Notes under the pieces: model-generated
Told to the model about the DNA's origin: nothing
What the model saw: only the letters and a program-made list of their open reading frames with translations
Databases searched by the model: none
Shown: positions 19,354-26,547 of the stretch, one piece after another
How the letters are laid out: each line of letters opens with the position of its first letter
Numbering within the stretch: position 1 is the stretch's first letter
Origin: Chthoniobacter flavus
GTDB lineage: Bacteria > Verrucomicrobiota > Verrucomicrobiia > Chthoniobacterales > Chthoniobacteraceae
Direction: 5' to 3'
NCBI GenBank assembly: GCA_945861435.1
Contig: CAMAUX010000026.1
Location: 1 to 64,000 of the forward strand
Length of the DNA stretch: 64,000 bases
Translations under genes and position numbers: made by a program

Positions 19354-19426
19354 AAAAATCGAGCCCAAAAATCGAGCCCATTCCGTGGGTCATTTTAATT
19401 GTCGCCGAAGGGAATTCTAATTGTCG
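19354..19426. mobile_element. Possible solo end of an IS21-like element
   Basis: Two adjacent copies of AAAAATCGAGCCC (19354-19366, 19367-19379) are followed by two copies of a TAATTGTCG-containing motif (about 19393-19404 and 19414-19426) and TTGACCA. Short repeated blocks with CGACAATTA near a terminus are characteristic of IS21-family ends, where they bind the transposase. No istA or istB gene is present, so at most one end remains. It lies about 60 bases before the HsdM fragment. Confidence 0.35.
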
Positions 19427-19483
19427 TTGACCACGCCCCTGCATGAGTTGGAGTTGCGTACGGTGCAGGGCGCCGTCGAGTGA

Positions 19484-19742
19484 TGCGAATGGTCTCTGAT
19501 GGAGAACGTGCACGCCCAGTACGGAAAGCTCACCGACGACGACATCCGCACGCTGGTGGTGGAGGACAAATGGCTGGCATCGCTGTCTGCCGCCGTACAG
19601 GGCGAACCGGATCGCGTCTCGCAGACGCTGACAGGGCGCATCCGCATGCTGGCGGAGCGTTATGCGAAACCCCTGCCGGAACTGGAATCGGAAGTGGAGG
19701 CGTTGAGCGCAAAGGTGGAGGCGCATCCCAAGCAGATGGGGC
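19484..19742 (+). pseudogene. HsdM (type I methyltransferase) C-terminal fragment
   Basis: The frame encodes QYGKLTDDDIRTLVVEDKWL, then SLSAAVQGEPDRVSQTLTGR and IRMLAERYAKPLPELESEVE, ending near HPKQMG. This matches my recollection of the last 80-90 residues of type I restriction-modification M subunits, which dock HsdM on HsdS. An in-frame TGA at 19481 closes the frame upstream, so the catalytic N6-adenine methyltransferase domain is missing. At about 19742-19757 it meets the truncated ATPase on the opposite strand. No S subunit is present, so it cannot work. Confidence 0.6.
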
Positions 19743-19757
19743 ACTCCTTTCCCAAAA

Positions 19758-20032
19758 AAAGCGTCCGCGGCGATTTTCAACACCCGGCTCGGATCCGGCA
19801 ACTGATGCACCTCGTCCAGAATCAGACACGGCTTTGAGAGGCTGCGGTAAAAGGCTTCTGGATCGCCCAGCCGCATCTGCGCCGAGGGAAGATCGCAATT
19901 GAGAAATTCAGCGTCTGGAAGACTTCGCGCAAGGGTCGTCTTTCCCACGCGACGCACGCCCGAAAGCCAAACAATGGGAGCCTTGGCCCACAATGCATCA
20001 ATACAGGAAAGCCAGAGATAACTCCGTATCAT
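19758..20032 (-). pseudogene. N-terminal fragment of a DUF4143-type AAA ATPase
   Basis: The ATG at 20030-20032 starts a fragment reading MIRSYLWLSCIDALWAKAP, then a Walker A motif SGVRRVGKTTLARSL, FLNCDLPS, and a Walker B motif PCLILDEVHQLPDPSRVLKI. This order is typical of the archaeal/bacterial AAA ATPases with a C-terminal DUF4143 nuclease-like domain. Only the first 90 or so of about 380-400 residues remain; the break lies in an A-rich run at about 19752-19758, directly against the HsdM fragment on the other strand. Probably inactive. Confidence 0.65.
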
Positions 20033-20130
20033 GAATTCCGAATCTACGTTTAGTGAGCCAGAAGCAATTTTAGGATTCAGTTTTCCGCGCCTGACCTGCC
20101 GGCACTCCGCCCCCCAGGCGGCCCCCCCCC

Positions 20131-20574
20131 TCAGCTCGCCAGTGGATTCCACACCCGTCGGAAACCGAGTCCGGTAAAATCTTTCGTGTTTGCAGTAGCG
20201 AATTCTGTGACGCCTTGGGAAAGAAGACTCAACGCCGTGCGCACGTCATATAACCCACGGAAGGCGAACCCTTCTTTCCCCGCCTCCTGCCACATCTTGT
20301 CGTGCATCGGCAGACTCTCGGTCGGGAACCCAAGCAGCCGCCACCGGGGATGGCGGCGGTACACCTGCACCACAGCCGCAGCATCCGAGGCTCCCAGCGG
20401 GTGCTTCAAAACGGCTGGGTTCCGCAGCAACCCGTAAAACTCCGCCAGAATGAACTCTGAAATCGCCACTTCCTCCAAAGCCTGCATCGACTGCAGCCAG
20501 GCATAGGCCGCCCCGTGTTGTGGCGAGTCGGCATTGAATCCATGCCACAAAATGTTGGCATCAATCGAAAGCAT
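20131..20574 (-). CDS. VapC-type PIN-domain ribonuclease toxin
   Basis: A 147-aa PIN protein. It begins MLSIDANILWHGF with the first catalytic Asp, has EFILAEFYGLLRNP with a conserved Glu, a central YDVRTALSLLSQG with another Asp, and ends with FATANTKDFTGLGFRRVWNP. These fit the four-acid PIN nuclease site. VapC toxins cut tRNA or rRNA and are held inactive by the partner antitoxin. The gene starts 4 bases after the stop of the ribbon-helix-helix antitoxin gene (20579-20827) on the same strand, the usual antitoxin-toxin order. It appears intact. Confidence 0.85.
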   Translation of the reverse strand: MLSIDANILWHGFNADSPQHGAAYAWLQSMQALEEVAISEFILAEFYGLLRNPAVLKHPLGASDAAAVVQVYRRHPRWRLLGFPTESLPMHDKMWQEAGKEGFAFRGLYDVRTALSLLSQGVTEFATANTKDFTGLGFRRVWNPLAS

Positions 20575-20578
20575 ACGG

Positions 20579-20827
20579 CTACGAAAGCGAGGCCTCCGTG
20601 GAGGTTATCCGGGCCTGCGCCTTGAGTTCGTCATCCGTCAGCCCGCGCCAGCCCAGACTCCTTGGAGTCGGGAGCTGCCAGTCGGGATCCGCCTCCGGCG
20701 CATACACACTCAGCGTGTACTCGATCCCCCGCCTCGCCAGCTCCGCAAGAGAGATCTCCCGGGCAGCACATAGTTTCTTGGCGCGTGCAAACAGTTCATC
20801 CGGCAGCTGGATGTGAATTCTTACCAT
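20579..20827 (-). CDS. Ribbon-helix-helix antitoxin (VapB-like)
   Basis: An 82-aa protein starting MVRIHIQLPDELFARAKKLC, with a beta strand and helix of the CopG/Arc ribbon-helix-helix fold, and a C-terminal toxin-binding tail with GWRGLTDDELKAQA. ATG at 20825-20827. It immediately precedes vapC. On the minus strand TTGACA occurs about 40 bases upstream (near 20862), a possible -35 box, but I see no well-spaced -10. Bases 20613-20827 are duplicated at 21169-21383, where the copy carries a nonsense codon. Confidence 0.8.
   Translation of the reverse strand: MVRIHIQLPDELFARAKKLCAAREISLAELARRGIEYTLSVYAPEADPDWQLPTPRSLGWRGLTDDELKAQARITSTEASLS
20613..20827. repeat. 215-bp direct repeat, copy A (active antitoxin gene)
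   Basis: Aligned without gaps to 21169-21383 at a constant offset of 556 bases, with scattered substitutions. It covers most of the antitoxin gene; weaker similarity continues some 60 bases further into the upstream region. Confidence 0.9.
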
Positions 20828-20858
20828 GACACCCCTCTGATGGCATATTTGTATGATG

Positions 20859-21168
20859 TCAAATTGCGGGCGTCTCTTCTCCGGCCTTCGGTTTTTTCGC
20901 CGCACGGGGTTTGCGTTCGCGGGGGGTGGGGGCGGACTCGCTCATGCGTTTGGTTTCCAGATCCACCCGGGTCAGGCCCAGTTCGTGGCATTCGGCGTCC
21001 AGCAGCGCATCGATGGCTTCCGCCGGACTCGCCCCGTAGGCTGGGTCCACCGCCGCATGCCATTGGTGCAGCCACGGCAACAGTTCCAGCAGCCCGGCCA
21101 GCAGCAGCCGCAGTTTTTCCGGCGCAAACGCCCAGGTCTGACGCGCCTCCATGTAATACGCCGCCAAT
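20859..21168 (-). pseudogene. PglX-like (BREX methyltransferase) C-terminal fragment
   Basis: The frame encodes ALAAYYMEARQTWAFAPEKL, then LLLAGLLELLPWLHQWHAAV, DPAYGASPAEAIDALLDAE and a Lys/Arg-rich tail. The APEKL..LLAGL.ELLPWL.QWH..VDP.YG pattern is what I recall from the C-terminal domain (DUF7008-like) of BREX PglX adenine methyltransferases. About 100 of some 1200 residues remain. Upstream it is fused in frame to the tail of the disrupted second antitoxin copy; downstream it ends inside the promoter region of the intact vapBC pair. No other BREX gene is in the window. Confidence 0.55.
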
Positions 21169-21383
21169 GCCTGCGCCTTGAGCTCGTCATCCGTCAGCCC
21201 GCGCCAGCCCAGACTCCTTGGAGTCGGGATCTGCCAGTCGGGATCCGCCTCCGGCGCATACACACTCAGCGTGTACTCGATCCCCCGCCTCGCCAGCTCC
21301 GCAAGGGAGATCTCCCGGGCAGCTCACAGTTTCTTGGCGCGTGCAAACAGTTCATCCGTCAGCTGGATTTGAGTCCTTACCAT
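21169..21383 (-). pseudogene. Second antitoxin copy with a nonsense codon (215-bp repeat, copy B)
   Basis: Starts at ATG 21381-21383 with MVRTQIQLTDELFARAKKL and then a TGA at 21324-21326, where the intact copy has TGT (Cys20). After the stop the frame continues open with the same EISLAELARRGIEYTLSV sequence and runs on into the PglX fragment. It is thus a duplicated, nonsense-mutated antitoxin without a toxin partner. Copy A at 20613-20827 is the intact relative. Confidence 0.85.
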
Positions 21384-21959
21384 GACAACACCATCATGGC
21401 ATATTTCTCTGACGGCAAATTGCGGACACCTCGTTTCCCGCCGATACCTCCGGTCTCTTCTCCGCCCGGAGTTTGCGGTCGCGCTTTTCTCAAAGGGAGC
21501 CCTGGCCAGCCACAGCCCCCCGCGCCTTAGCCCGAAAAGCCCCCACCGATGCCGCCCCAATTCCGCGACAAAACTCATCGAGACGCTCCAGCGGGCTGCA
21601 GACGAAAATCGCCGCACGCCTGAACACCCGCACTTCATGCCAACCCGCCCCGCCCCGTGATAGGTGCGTTTGGCTGTGTGGTTACGCTTCACCCGGCCTT
21701 TGAGCGCCAGACGCCGCAACGCCTTTCCCTCGGCAGCCGAACTCGCCTCCGGCAGGGAGGCCTCCAGATCCGACCACCGGACTGGCCGTCGCCCAGAACA
21801 TGGGCGGGAAACCCATGCGAGTTTTGGGGCATGGCTGCGGTTCACGCCGTTCCGATCCGCCGCATACCGCCCGCCGATCCGCCTCCAGCCTTCACCCGCT
21901 GAGCCCCGACAACTGCAAACTTGCCCCCTCCGGCCCCTGTCTCCCCTTCCCTTACCACC
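21384..21959. other. Region without a recognisable gene
   Basis: Long frames exist on both strands but none resembles a protein I know, and codon patterns look like antisense reading of GC-rich sequence. The first 50 bases retain the duplicated antitoxin upstream region (GGCATATTT...CAAATTGCGG). Confidence 0.5.
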
Positions 21960-22531
21960 TCAGATCGTGGCCGCCAAAGCTCCTGTTCCACACTCATCTC
22001 TCTGGGGAAAAACTTCCAATTCGGTTTCTCCACGGCCGCGCTCCATCGCCCCCTGGCACTCGGACAGAATAGGGAGCAGGTGAAAGAACACCTCTCCAAA
22101 AAAGGACTGAATCTCGGTCCCCAACTCGCCGTGCCTCGACGCCAGATCAGCGAGGCGCGTCAGATACGGATGCCCGCTGCATGAGCGTTCACAGACTGGA
22201 CGAGCGCGAGCGGCTTACCGATGCCTATCGAAACCCGGGAACCGGTCGCCTTCACGTAGTCGAAGATCTCCCCCAGCGACAGGTCCCGATCCACACTGCC
22301 TTCCAAATTCGAGATCCGCCTTTGAGGGCACCCGATGCGCTCCGCGATCTGAGCCTGAGTCAATCCTGCACGCGTGCGCATCAGGCATAGTTCATCCACC
22401 ACCCGCGTTGTTCCCGCCAACTTTTGGATCCCCTCACGGATTTCTGCCGGAATGTTTTGGGCTTCCAGCATCGCTGTCACGCTCTTGTACCGCGGCCCGC
22501 TGGTGGGCAGGTCGTTCTTCTTCGTTTTCAT
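21960..22531 (-). pseudogene. XRE-family HTH regulator, frameshifted
   Basis: ATG at 22529-22531. The first frame reads MKTKKNDLPTSGPRYKSV, then the helix-turn-helix RTRAGLTQAQIAERIGCPQR and VDRDLSLGEIFDYVKATGS, to a stop after AHAAGIRI at about 22163. The homologous continuation (LTRLADLASRHGELGTEIQ, then FFGEVFFHLLPILSECQGAM) is in another frame down to 21960. The intact paralogue at 37656-38273 shows the correct joining, so one base has been lost or gained near 22165. The DNA-binding half may still be made. It is preceded by a decayed toxin gene and was probably its antitoxin. Confidence 0.8.
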
Positions 22532-22553
22532 GTTATGGCGATACTTCGTTGAA

Positions 22554-22899
22554 TTACTGGGCGAACTCCCGGTTGCTCTGGATGTCGTTGGACAGGCTTC
22601 CCTTGTCTCCAATCACGATCAGGTACAGAACCTTGGCTGAATCATCGGCGAGCGTGTAGAGCCTTGTTTCTGCCGAGCTGGCCCCTCCGCCTTTTTGATC
22701 CCTGCGATGACGCCAGCCGGTTCTCGATGGAGAAAACCAGCCTGCACTGCCTTCAGAGTTTGGAGCCGCATCCAGCAGATCCAGATAACGCTGGAGGTTG
22801 CGCCGGACTGCAGTCAGTTCAGCCGGACACTTTTTCGCGTACCGGTTCTCCAACCTTTCAAACAGATTTGCTGGGGCGGGTTCCCACGTCAGTCAGCAT
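22554..22899 (-). pseudogene. RelE-like toxin, several indels
   Basis: The coding sense is RYAKKCPAELTAVRRNLQRY, then VQAGFLHREPAGVIAG, then TRLYTLADDSAKVLYLIVIG, a pattern I associate with small toxins encoded upstream of XRE antitoxins. The middle stretch lies in a different frame from the two ends, so there are two compensating indels near 22750 and 22690. At the start, ATG at 22897-22899 is out of frame unless one copy of a duplicated TGAC (CTGACTGAC) is removed. The remaining in-frame initiator is only TTG at 22853. With three lesions it is probably dead. The XRE partner downstream is also frameshifted. Confidence 0.6.
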
Positions 22900-23020
22900 A
22901 TAATTCCAGATTGGAATCTCCGCACCGGGTGATTTGGGTCCAATCCCGCCGATAGGTCGCACAAAGAGTACGCTGCCGCCGTCGGCAGGCGCTAGCGGCG
23001 CTTTACTCACCGCTTACTCT

Positions 23021-25816
23021 TCACCACCCCTGAGACAGAAGCTCCTTCATCGTCACGCTGTTGAGCACCGCCCCGCACGTCTCCCAGTCGGCGTCTTCCA
23101 CCTTGCTGTATTTCACGTCGAAGGGGTTTCTGGTGGCTGTGGTGCGGTCGATGAGCTGGCGGGCCGCTTGTTCGTCGTTGAGGGCGACCTGCACCCACAC
23201 GTCCTCGAGCGTGTCGGGGATCTGACCGAACAGGCCGTGAATCGCTTCCAAACGATCGGCCAGCACTTGATGGACACGATCCTCGACGGAGTCACGATAA
23301 CGAAGGTTGGCGATCCAAATCTCACTGCGCGCCTGCCCGATCCGCTGGATGCGACCTTTGCGTTGTTCGAGCCGCGTAGGGTTCCACGGAAGGTCGATAT
23401 TGATGAGCGTACCGAGGCGCTGAAGATTGAGCCCCTCTGAGGCGGCGTCCGTCCCAAGCAAAAGCTTGAGGTCGCCACTGCGGACACGGCCTTTGAGGAT
23501 ATTCCGGTCGCAGCGTTGGAACTTGCCGTCTCGCCAGAAGCCGGAGCGGTTGCTGCCGGCATAGAGGCCGATGTCCATGTGTGCAAACTCCGCGCGCTTC
23601 GCCATTTCATCACCGGTCCAGCGGACGGTGTCATAGTACTGCGAAAACAGGATGCAACCCAGGTCGAGCCAGCCGCGTTCGACGCCCGGATGGGTTCCGC
23701 GCAAATAACCGATGAGCGCTTCGAGCTTCGGGTCGTTCGCACCGCCCTGACTGAGCAGTTCGAGGCAGCGGCGCAGCGATGCGATCTCCGCGGTGGTGAA
23801 GTTTTTGAAATCGCTGACGCCTTGTGCCGGTCTCCCCGCCTGCGCCTGCTCATCCTCTTCGGAGTCGTCCTCTTCCTCTTCGTCCGGGGTGTCCGGTTCC
23901 TGACCCAGCAGCTTTCGGATCGTGCGCCGACCGGCTTCCATCGAACTCCCGAGGCGGCGCAGGAGTAGGGTTTTGAAGAAACCTGCACCCCTCACTCTTT
24001 GCTGGAGCAGCAGCGAAAAAGCCTCGGCCTCCTTGTACGCCTCTTGCAGGTAGCCCCTGAGAACGAGAGCACCTTCGTTCTCCTCGCCGAACAGCTTCAC
24101 CGTCACCTTCGGCAAAAAATAGCTGCCGGTCGCCGGGTTGATCGTCGCCTCCAGATAGCCACGGGTGCGGCGTACGATGCATCGCAGCAACGGGTTGAAG
24201 CGTTCCCCGTAGTGCGGGAGCAGTCCATTCTCGAGTTGAACCCGTCGAATCGCGGGAGAGAGTTGGCTGAGGCTTTCGGGATTGAATTGCGAGCGGGTGT
24301 CGCTGGCATCCAGGCTGCGACGGATACGCTCAAAGGCGGAATCTTCAAATCGCGAAGGCAATGGGTCGCGGACATATTGCCAGCCATCCCGGACATCTTT
24401 GGTTGGGACCGCTTCGGCACCGGTGGCAATGTCGAGGCAGTGGCTGGCCCGAAACCAAGGGCTGGTCTGCGTCCATCCGCCCAGCACGGCATCGTTTCCG
24501 TGGGAGAGAATGTGCAGAAGATCCCATGCCTCGACAGGGTGAAGTTGCACGGGCGTCGCGGTCGCCAGGAGCATGCTTTTGGTTTTCGGGCCGATCTCCC
24601 GGAGGAAGGCCATCAACTTGTTCGGTTCACCCCGCTCGTCAATTTCATCGGCTCCGGCATCCACCCTTGGCACTTTGCGGCGGCGGGCACGGTGCGATTC
24701 GTCCACGATCACGCACGTGTAGCGGCGGCTGAGAAGTTGGCCTACCGCTTCCGACAGGCCGCGCACCACGAGACCCTGCGAAACAAGCCCGATCCGGCGC
24801 GGACATCTGCCAAGCGATTTCACGCCTTCGGACGGATACTCCAGATCGTTCTCGTCCACCCACGCGCGGCCATTCCAGCGGGCGGACGGCAGCAGCAGCA
24901 GTTCCATCAACTCATCCTGCCATTGCTGGAGCAGCGGCTTCGGAGCGAGCACAAGAATCGGACCGCCCTCGGGATCATCCAACGCCATGAGCAGCGCAGC
25001 CATCGCAAGCTGAATCGTTTTTCCCAACCCCACCTGATCTGCGAGAACGAGGCGCGCGCCGCCGAGCCGGTGACGCTCCAGTGCGAGCCGCGCGAAATAC
25101 TTTTGGTGCGGCCACAGCCCTTGCTCCCGGCGATAGACGGGCGACTCCACCGCAGCGGCAGCAGCGGCCGCTGAGGAATCGATGGTTGCCTTCAATTCCG
25201 CCGGCTCAATAACCCGTCGCCCAATGATTCGCTGCACGTCCTGCGCGATGAATGGACAGCACGCGAGGTCGATGGCGCGAGGATCGTTCCACAGCGCATC
25301 GAACTCCTCCTGCACCCACGCAATGGTCTCCGGGTCGTTGTCTTCCCAGAGCAGCTCGTAGTTCATCTTCCAGGCGGAGGCGCTCTCGTTGACGCTGCCG
25401 AGGAACGCGGAGGCAGAGCCGTCCGCCCGCCGCACCACGCCCGCCTTGCCATGGATCAGTCCGAACGCGGAGTCCGGCAGCACCCGCACTTCGATCTTTT
25501 CGTTCGTGAGGGCTTCGTAGAGCGCACGGTAACGTGGCAGCGCGCTCGGTGGCGCCTCCTCCGGCTTGCCGGAACACCAGCTCCGTCGCAGCGCAGCTTG
25601 TGCCGCAGCGGCGGTCACGAGATCCTGCGGATCAAGGTCCGAGTTGCAGATGATGCGCACCGTCCCGCTGACTTTCGCAATGGCCTCCCCGGCCACCTCG
25701 AACAGGCTGGAGCGAAAATAGCCGGCGATGCGGTCGTAGGAAACCGCCCCTTCCAAGCGCTGATTCAGCACCACCTGGTCGAGTCGGTTTCGACGGCTGG
25801 AATGGCGCTGCAGCAT
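23021..25816 (-). CDS. PLD-domain SNF2-type helicase of the DUF1156/DUF499 defence cassette
   Basis: A 931-aa protein. Residues about 1-160 form a phospholipase D-like nuclease domain with IHGKAGV and FLGSVNES (H122, K124 and the following GSxNxS), one HKD half-site. A DEAD/SNF2 helicase follows: Walker A ADQVGLGKTIQ at 259-269, VIVDESHRARRRKV near 365 (DExH-type), then the helicase C domain with GLNLQRLGTLINIDLPW and RLEQRKGRIQRIGQ near 790-830. The Q-R-x-GR-x-x-RxGQ motif VI is intact. Last gene of the cassette; its ATG overlaps the HigA stop (TGATG at 25818-25814). Such PLD-helicases accompany DUF1156/DUF499/DUF3780 genes in anti-phage loci, probably as the nucleic-acid-acting effector. 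Confidence 0.88.
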   Translation of the reverse strand: MLQRHSSRRNRLDQVVLNQRLEGAVSYDRIAGYFRSSLFEVAGEAIAKVSGTVRIICNSDLDPQDLVTAAAAQAALRRSWCSGKPEEAPPSALPRYRALYEALTNEKIEVRVLPDSAFGLIHGKAGVVRRADGSASAFLGSVNESASAWKMNYELLWEDNDPETIAWVQEEFDALWNDPRAIDLACCPFIAQDVQRIIGRRVIEPAELKATIDSSAAAAAAAVESPVYRREQGLWPHQKYFARLALERHRLGGARLVLADQVGLGKTIQLAMAALLMALDDPEGGPILVLAPKPLLQQWQDELMELLLLPSARWNGRAWVDENDLEYPSEGVKSLGRCPRRIGLVSQGLVVRGLSEAVGQLLSRRYTCVIVDESHRARRRKVPRVDAGADEIDERGEPNKLMAFLREIGPKTKSMLLATATPVQLHPVEAWDLLHILSHGNDAVLGGWTQTSPWFRASHCLDIATGAEAVPTKDVRDGWQYVRDPLPSRFEDSAFERIRRSLDASDTRSQFNPESLSQLSPAIRRVQLENGLLPHYGERFNPLLRCIVRRTRGYLEATINPATGSYFLPKVTVKLFGEENEGALVLRGYLQEAYKEAEAFSLLLQQRVRGAGFFKTLLLRRLGSSMEAGRRTIRKLLGQEPDTPDEEEEDDSEEDEQAQAGRPAQGVSDFKNFTTAEIASLRRCLELLSQGGANDPKLEALIGYLRGTHPGVERGWLDLGCILFSQYYDTVRWTGDEMAKRAEFAHMDIGLYAGSNRSGFWRDGKFQRCDRNILKGRVRSGDLKLLLGTDAASEGLNLQRLGTLINIDLPWNPTRLEQRKGRIQRIGQARSEIWIANLRYRDSVEDRVHQVLADRLEAIHGLFGQIPDTLEDVWVQVALNDEQAARQLIDRTTATRNPFDVKYSKVEDADWETCGAVLNSVTMKELLSQGW

Positions 25817-26178
25817 CAGGCGGGGATTTCCCGGAGGAGAACTTCCGCCGGGATGCCGAGCCCGCGATGCAGGGCGCGGATCATGCCGATGCTCAGCGGG
25901 CGTTTGTGGTTGAGGACTTCGGACACCCGGTTCTTGCCAGGGAAATACTTCACCAGGTCTTTCTGCTGAAGACCTTCCTGCTCCATGCGGAATTTGATCG
26001 CCTCCACGGGGTCCGGGAGATCGATGGGGAAATTCTCCCTCTCATACTGCTCCACGAGCAGCGACCAGAGTTCCAGTTCCTCTTCCTTGGAGGAGCCCGG
26101 CTTGGCCTCCATCAGGGCTTCCACGCGGGCCAGAGCCTCGGTGTATTCCGCCTCAGTCTTGATGATCTTCGGTTTCAT
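25816..26178 (-). CDS. higA: HigA-family antitoxin / transcription regulator
   Basis: A 120-aa HigA. The N-terminal half is acidic and helical (EAEYTEALARVEALMEAKPG, EEELELWSLLVEQYE); the C-terminal half is an XRE helix-turn-helix (QEGLQQKDLVKYFPGKNRVS, then NHKRPLSIGMIRALHRGLGI). This matches the longer HigA antitoxins that pair with HigB. It starts 10 bases after higB and its stop overlaps the helicase start, so helicase translation is tied to antitoxin translation. It probably binds the palindrome at 26518-26540. Confidence 0.88.
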   Translation of the reverse strand: MKPKIIKTEAEYTEALARVEALMEAKPGSSKEEELELWSLLVEQYERENFPIDLPDPVEAIKFRMEQEGLQQKDLVKYFPGKNRVSEVLNHKRPLSIGMIRALHRGLGIPAEVLLREIPA

Positions 26179-26187
26179 GGTCGGTGG

Positions 26188-26481
26188 TCAGATGGTGGTG
26201 GCGTCGATCTTGTCGTATTCCGCGTGCGTGCCGACGAAGCGGATGAAGACGATGCCGGTGTCGTAGTGGATTTTGACGATCAGGCGGTAAGTGTTGCCCT
26301 TGATGTTAAAGACCACCCGGTTGCCGGGCAGGATGTCGGCGGATGGGTAGCGGTTTTTGATTTCTTTTGGTCCCTGCCAGTCGGCGGCCTCGGCTTCATG
26401 AAACCATGCTTCCAGCGGAGTCCTGCTGTCGGCGTGGTGCTCATAAAAGTCGCGGAGTGTTTTGCGGGCGATGACTCTCAT
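26188..26481 (-). CDS. higB: HigB-family mRNA interferase toxin
   Basis: A 97-aa protein, MRVIARKTLRDFYEHHADSR at the start, then WHxA-like spacing (PLEAWFHEAEAADWQGPKEI), and the core IKGNTYRLIVKIHYDTGIVF followed by RFVGTHAEYDKID. This is the HigB (RelE-superfamily) ribosome-dependent mRNA interferase, with the GTHAEYD box typical of the family. Toxin precedes antitoxin, as usual for higBA. It lies 66 bases after the DUF1156 methyltransferase stop and just downstream of a perfect inverted repeat, so it may be transcribed separately. Confidence 0.9.
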   Translation of the reverse strand: MRVIARKTLRDFYEHHADSRTPLEAWFHEAEAADWQGPKEIKNRYPSADILPGNRVVFNIKGNTYRLIVKIHYDTGIVFIRFVGTHAEYDKIDATTI

Positions 26482-26517
26482 GGGCAGATTCGTGGGGCGG
26501 AGTGGAAAATCAAGAAG

Positions 26518-26540
26518 AAAGTTCCCATATTGGGAACTTT
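26518..26540. promoter_or_regulatory. Perfect 10+10 palindrome, putative HigA operator
   Basis: AAAGTTCCCA (26518-26527), spacer TAT, and TGGGAACTTT (26531-26540) form a perfect inverted repeat. It lies in the 66-base gap between the DUF1156 stop and higB, 37 bases before the higB start. Position and size suit a HigA-dimer operator for autoregulation of an internal promoter. It could also act as a weak hairpin, but there is no T run on the minus strand long enough for a terminator. Confidence 0.65.
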
Positions 26541-26547
26541 GACGGCA

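Noticed and set aside
19334-20152. Full-length 272-aa ATPase
   Set aside because: Only the part encoded by 19758-20032 resembles an AAA ATPase; the rest is upstream noncoding sequence and antisense of the HsdM fragment.
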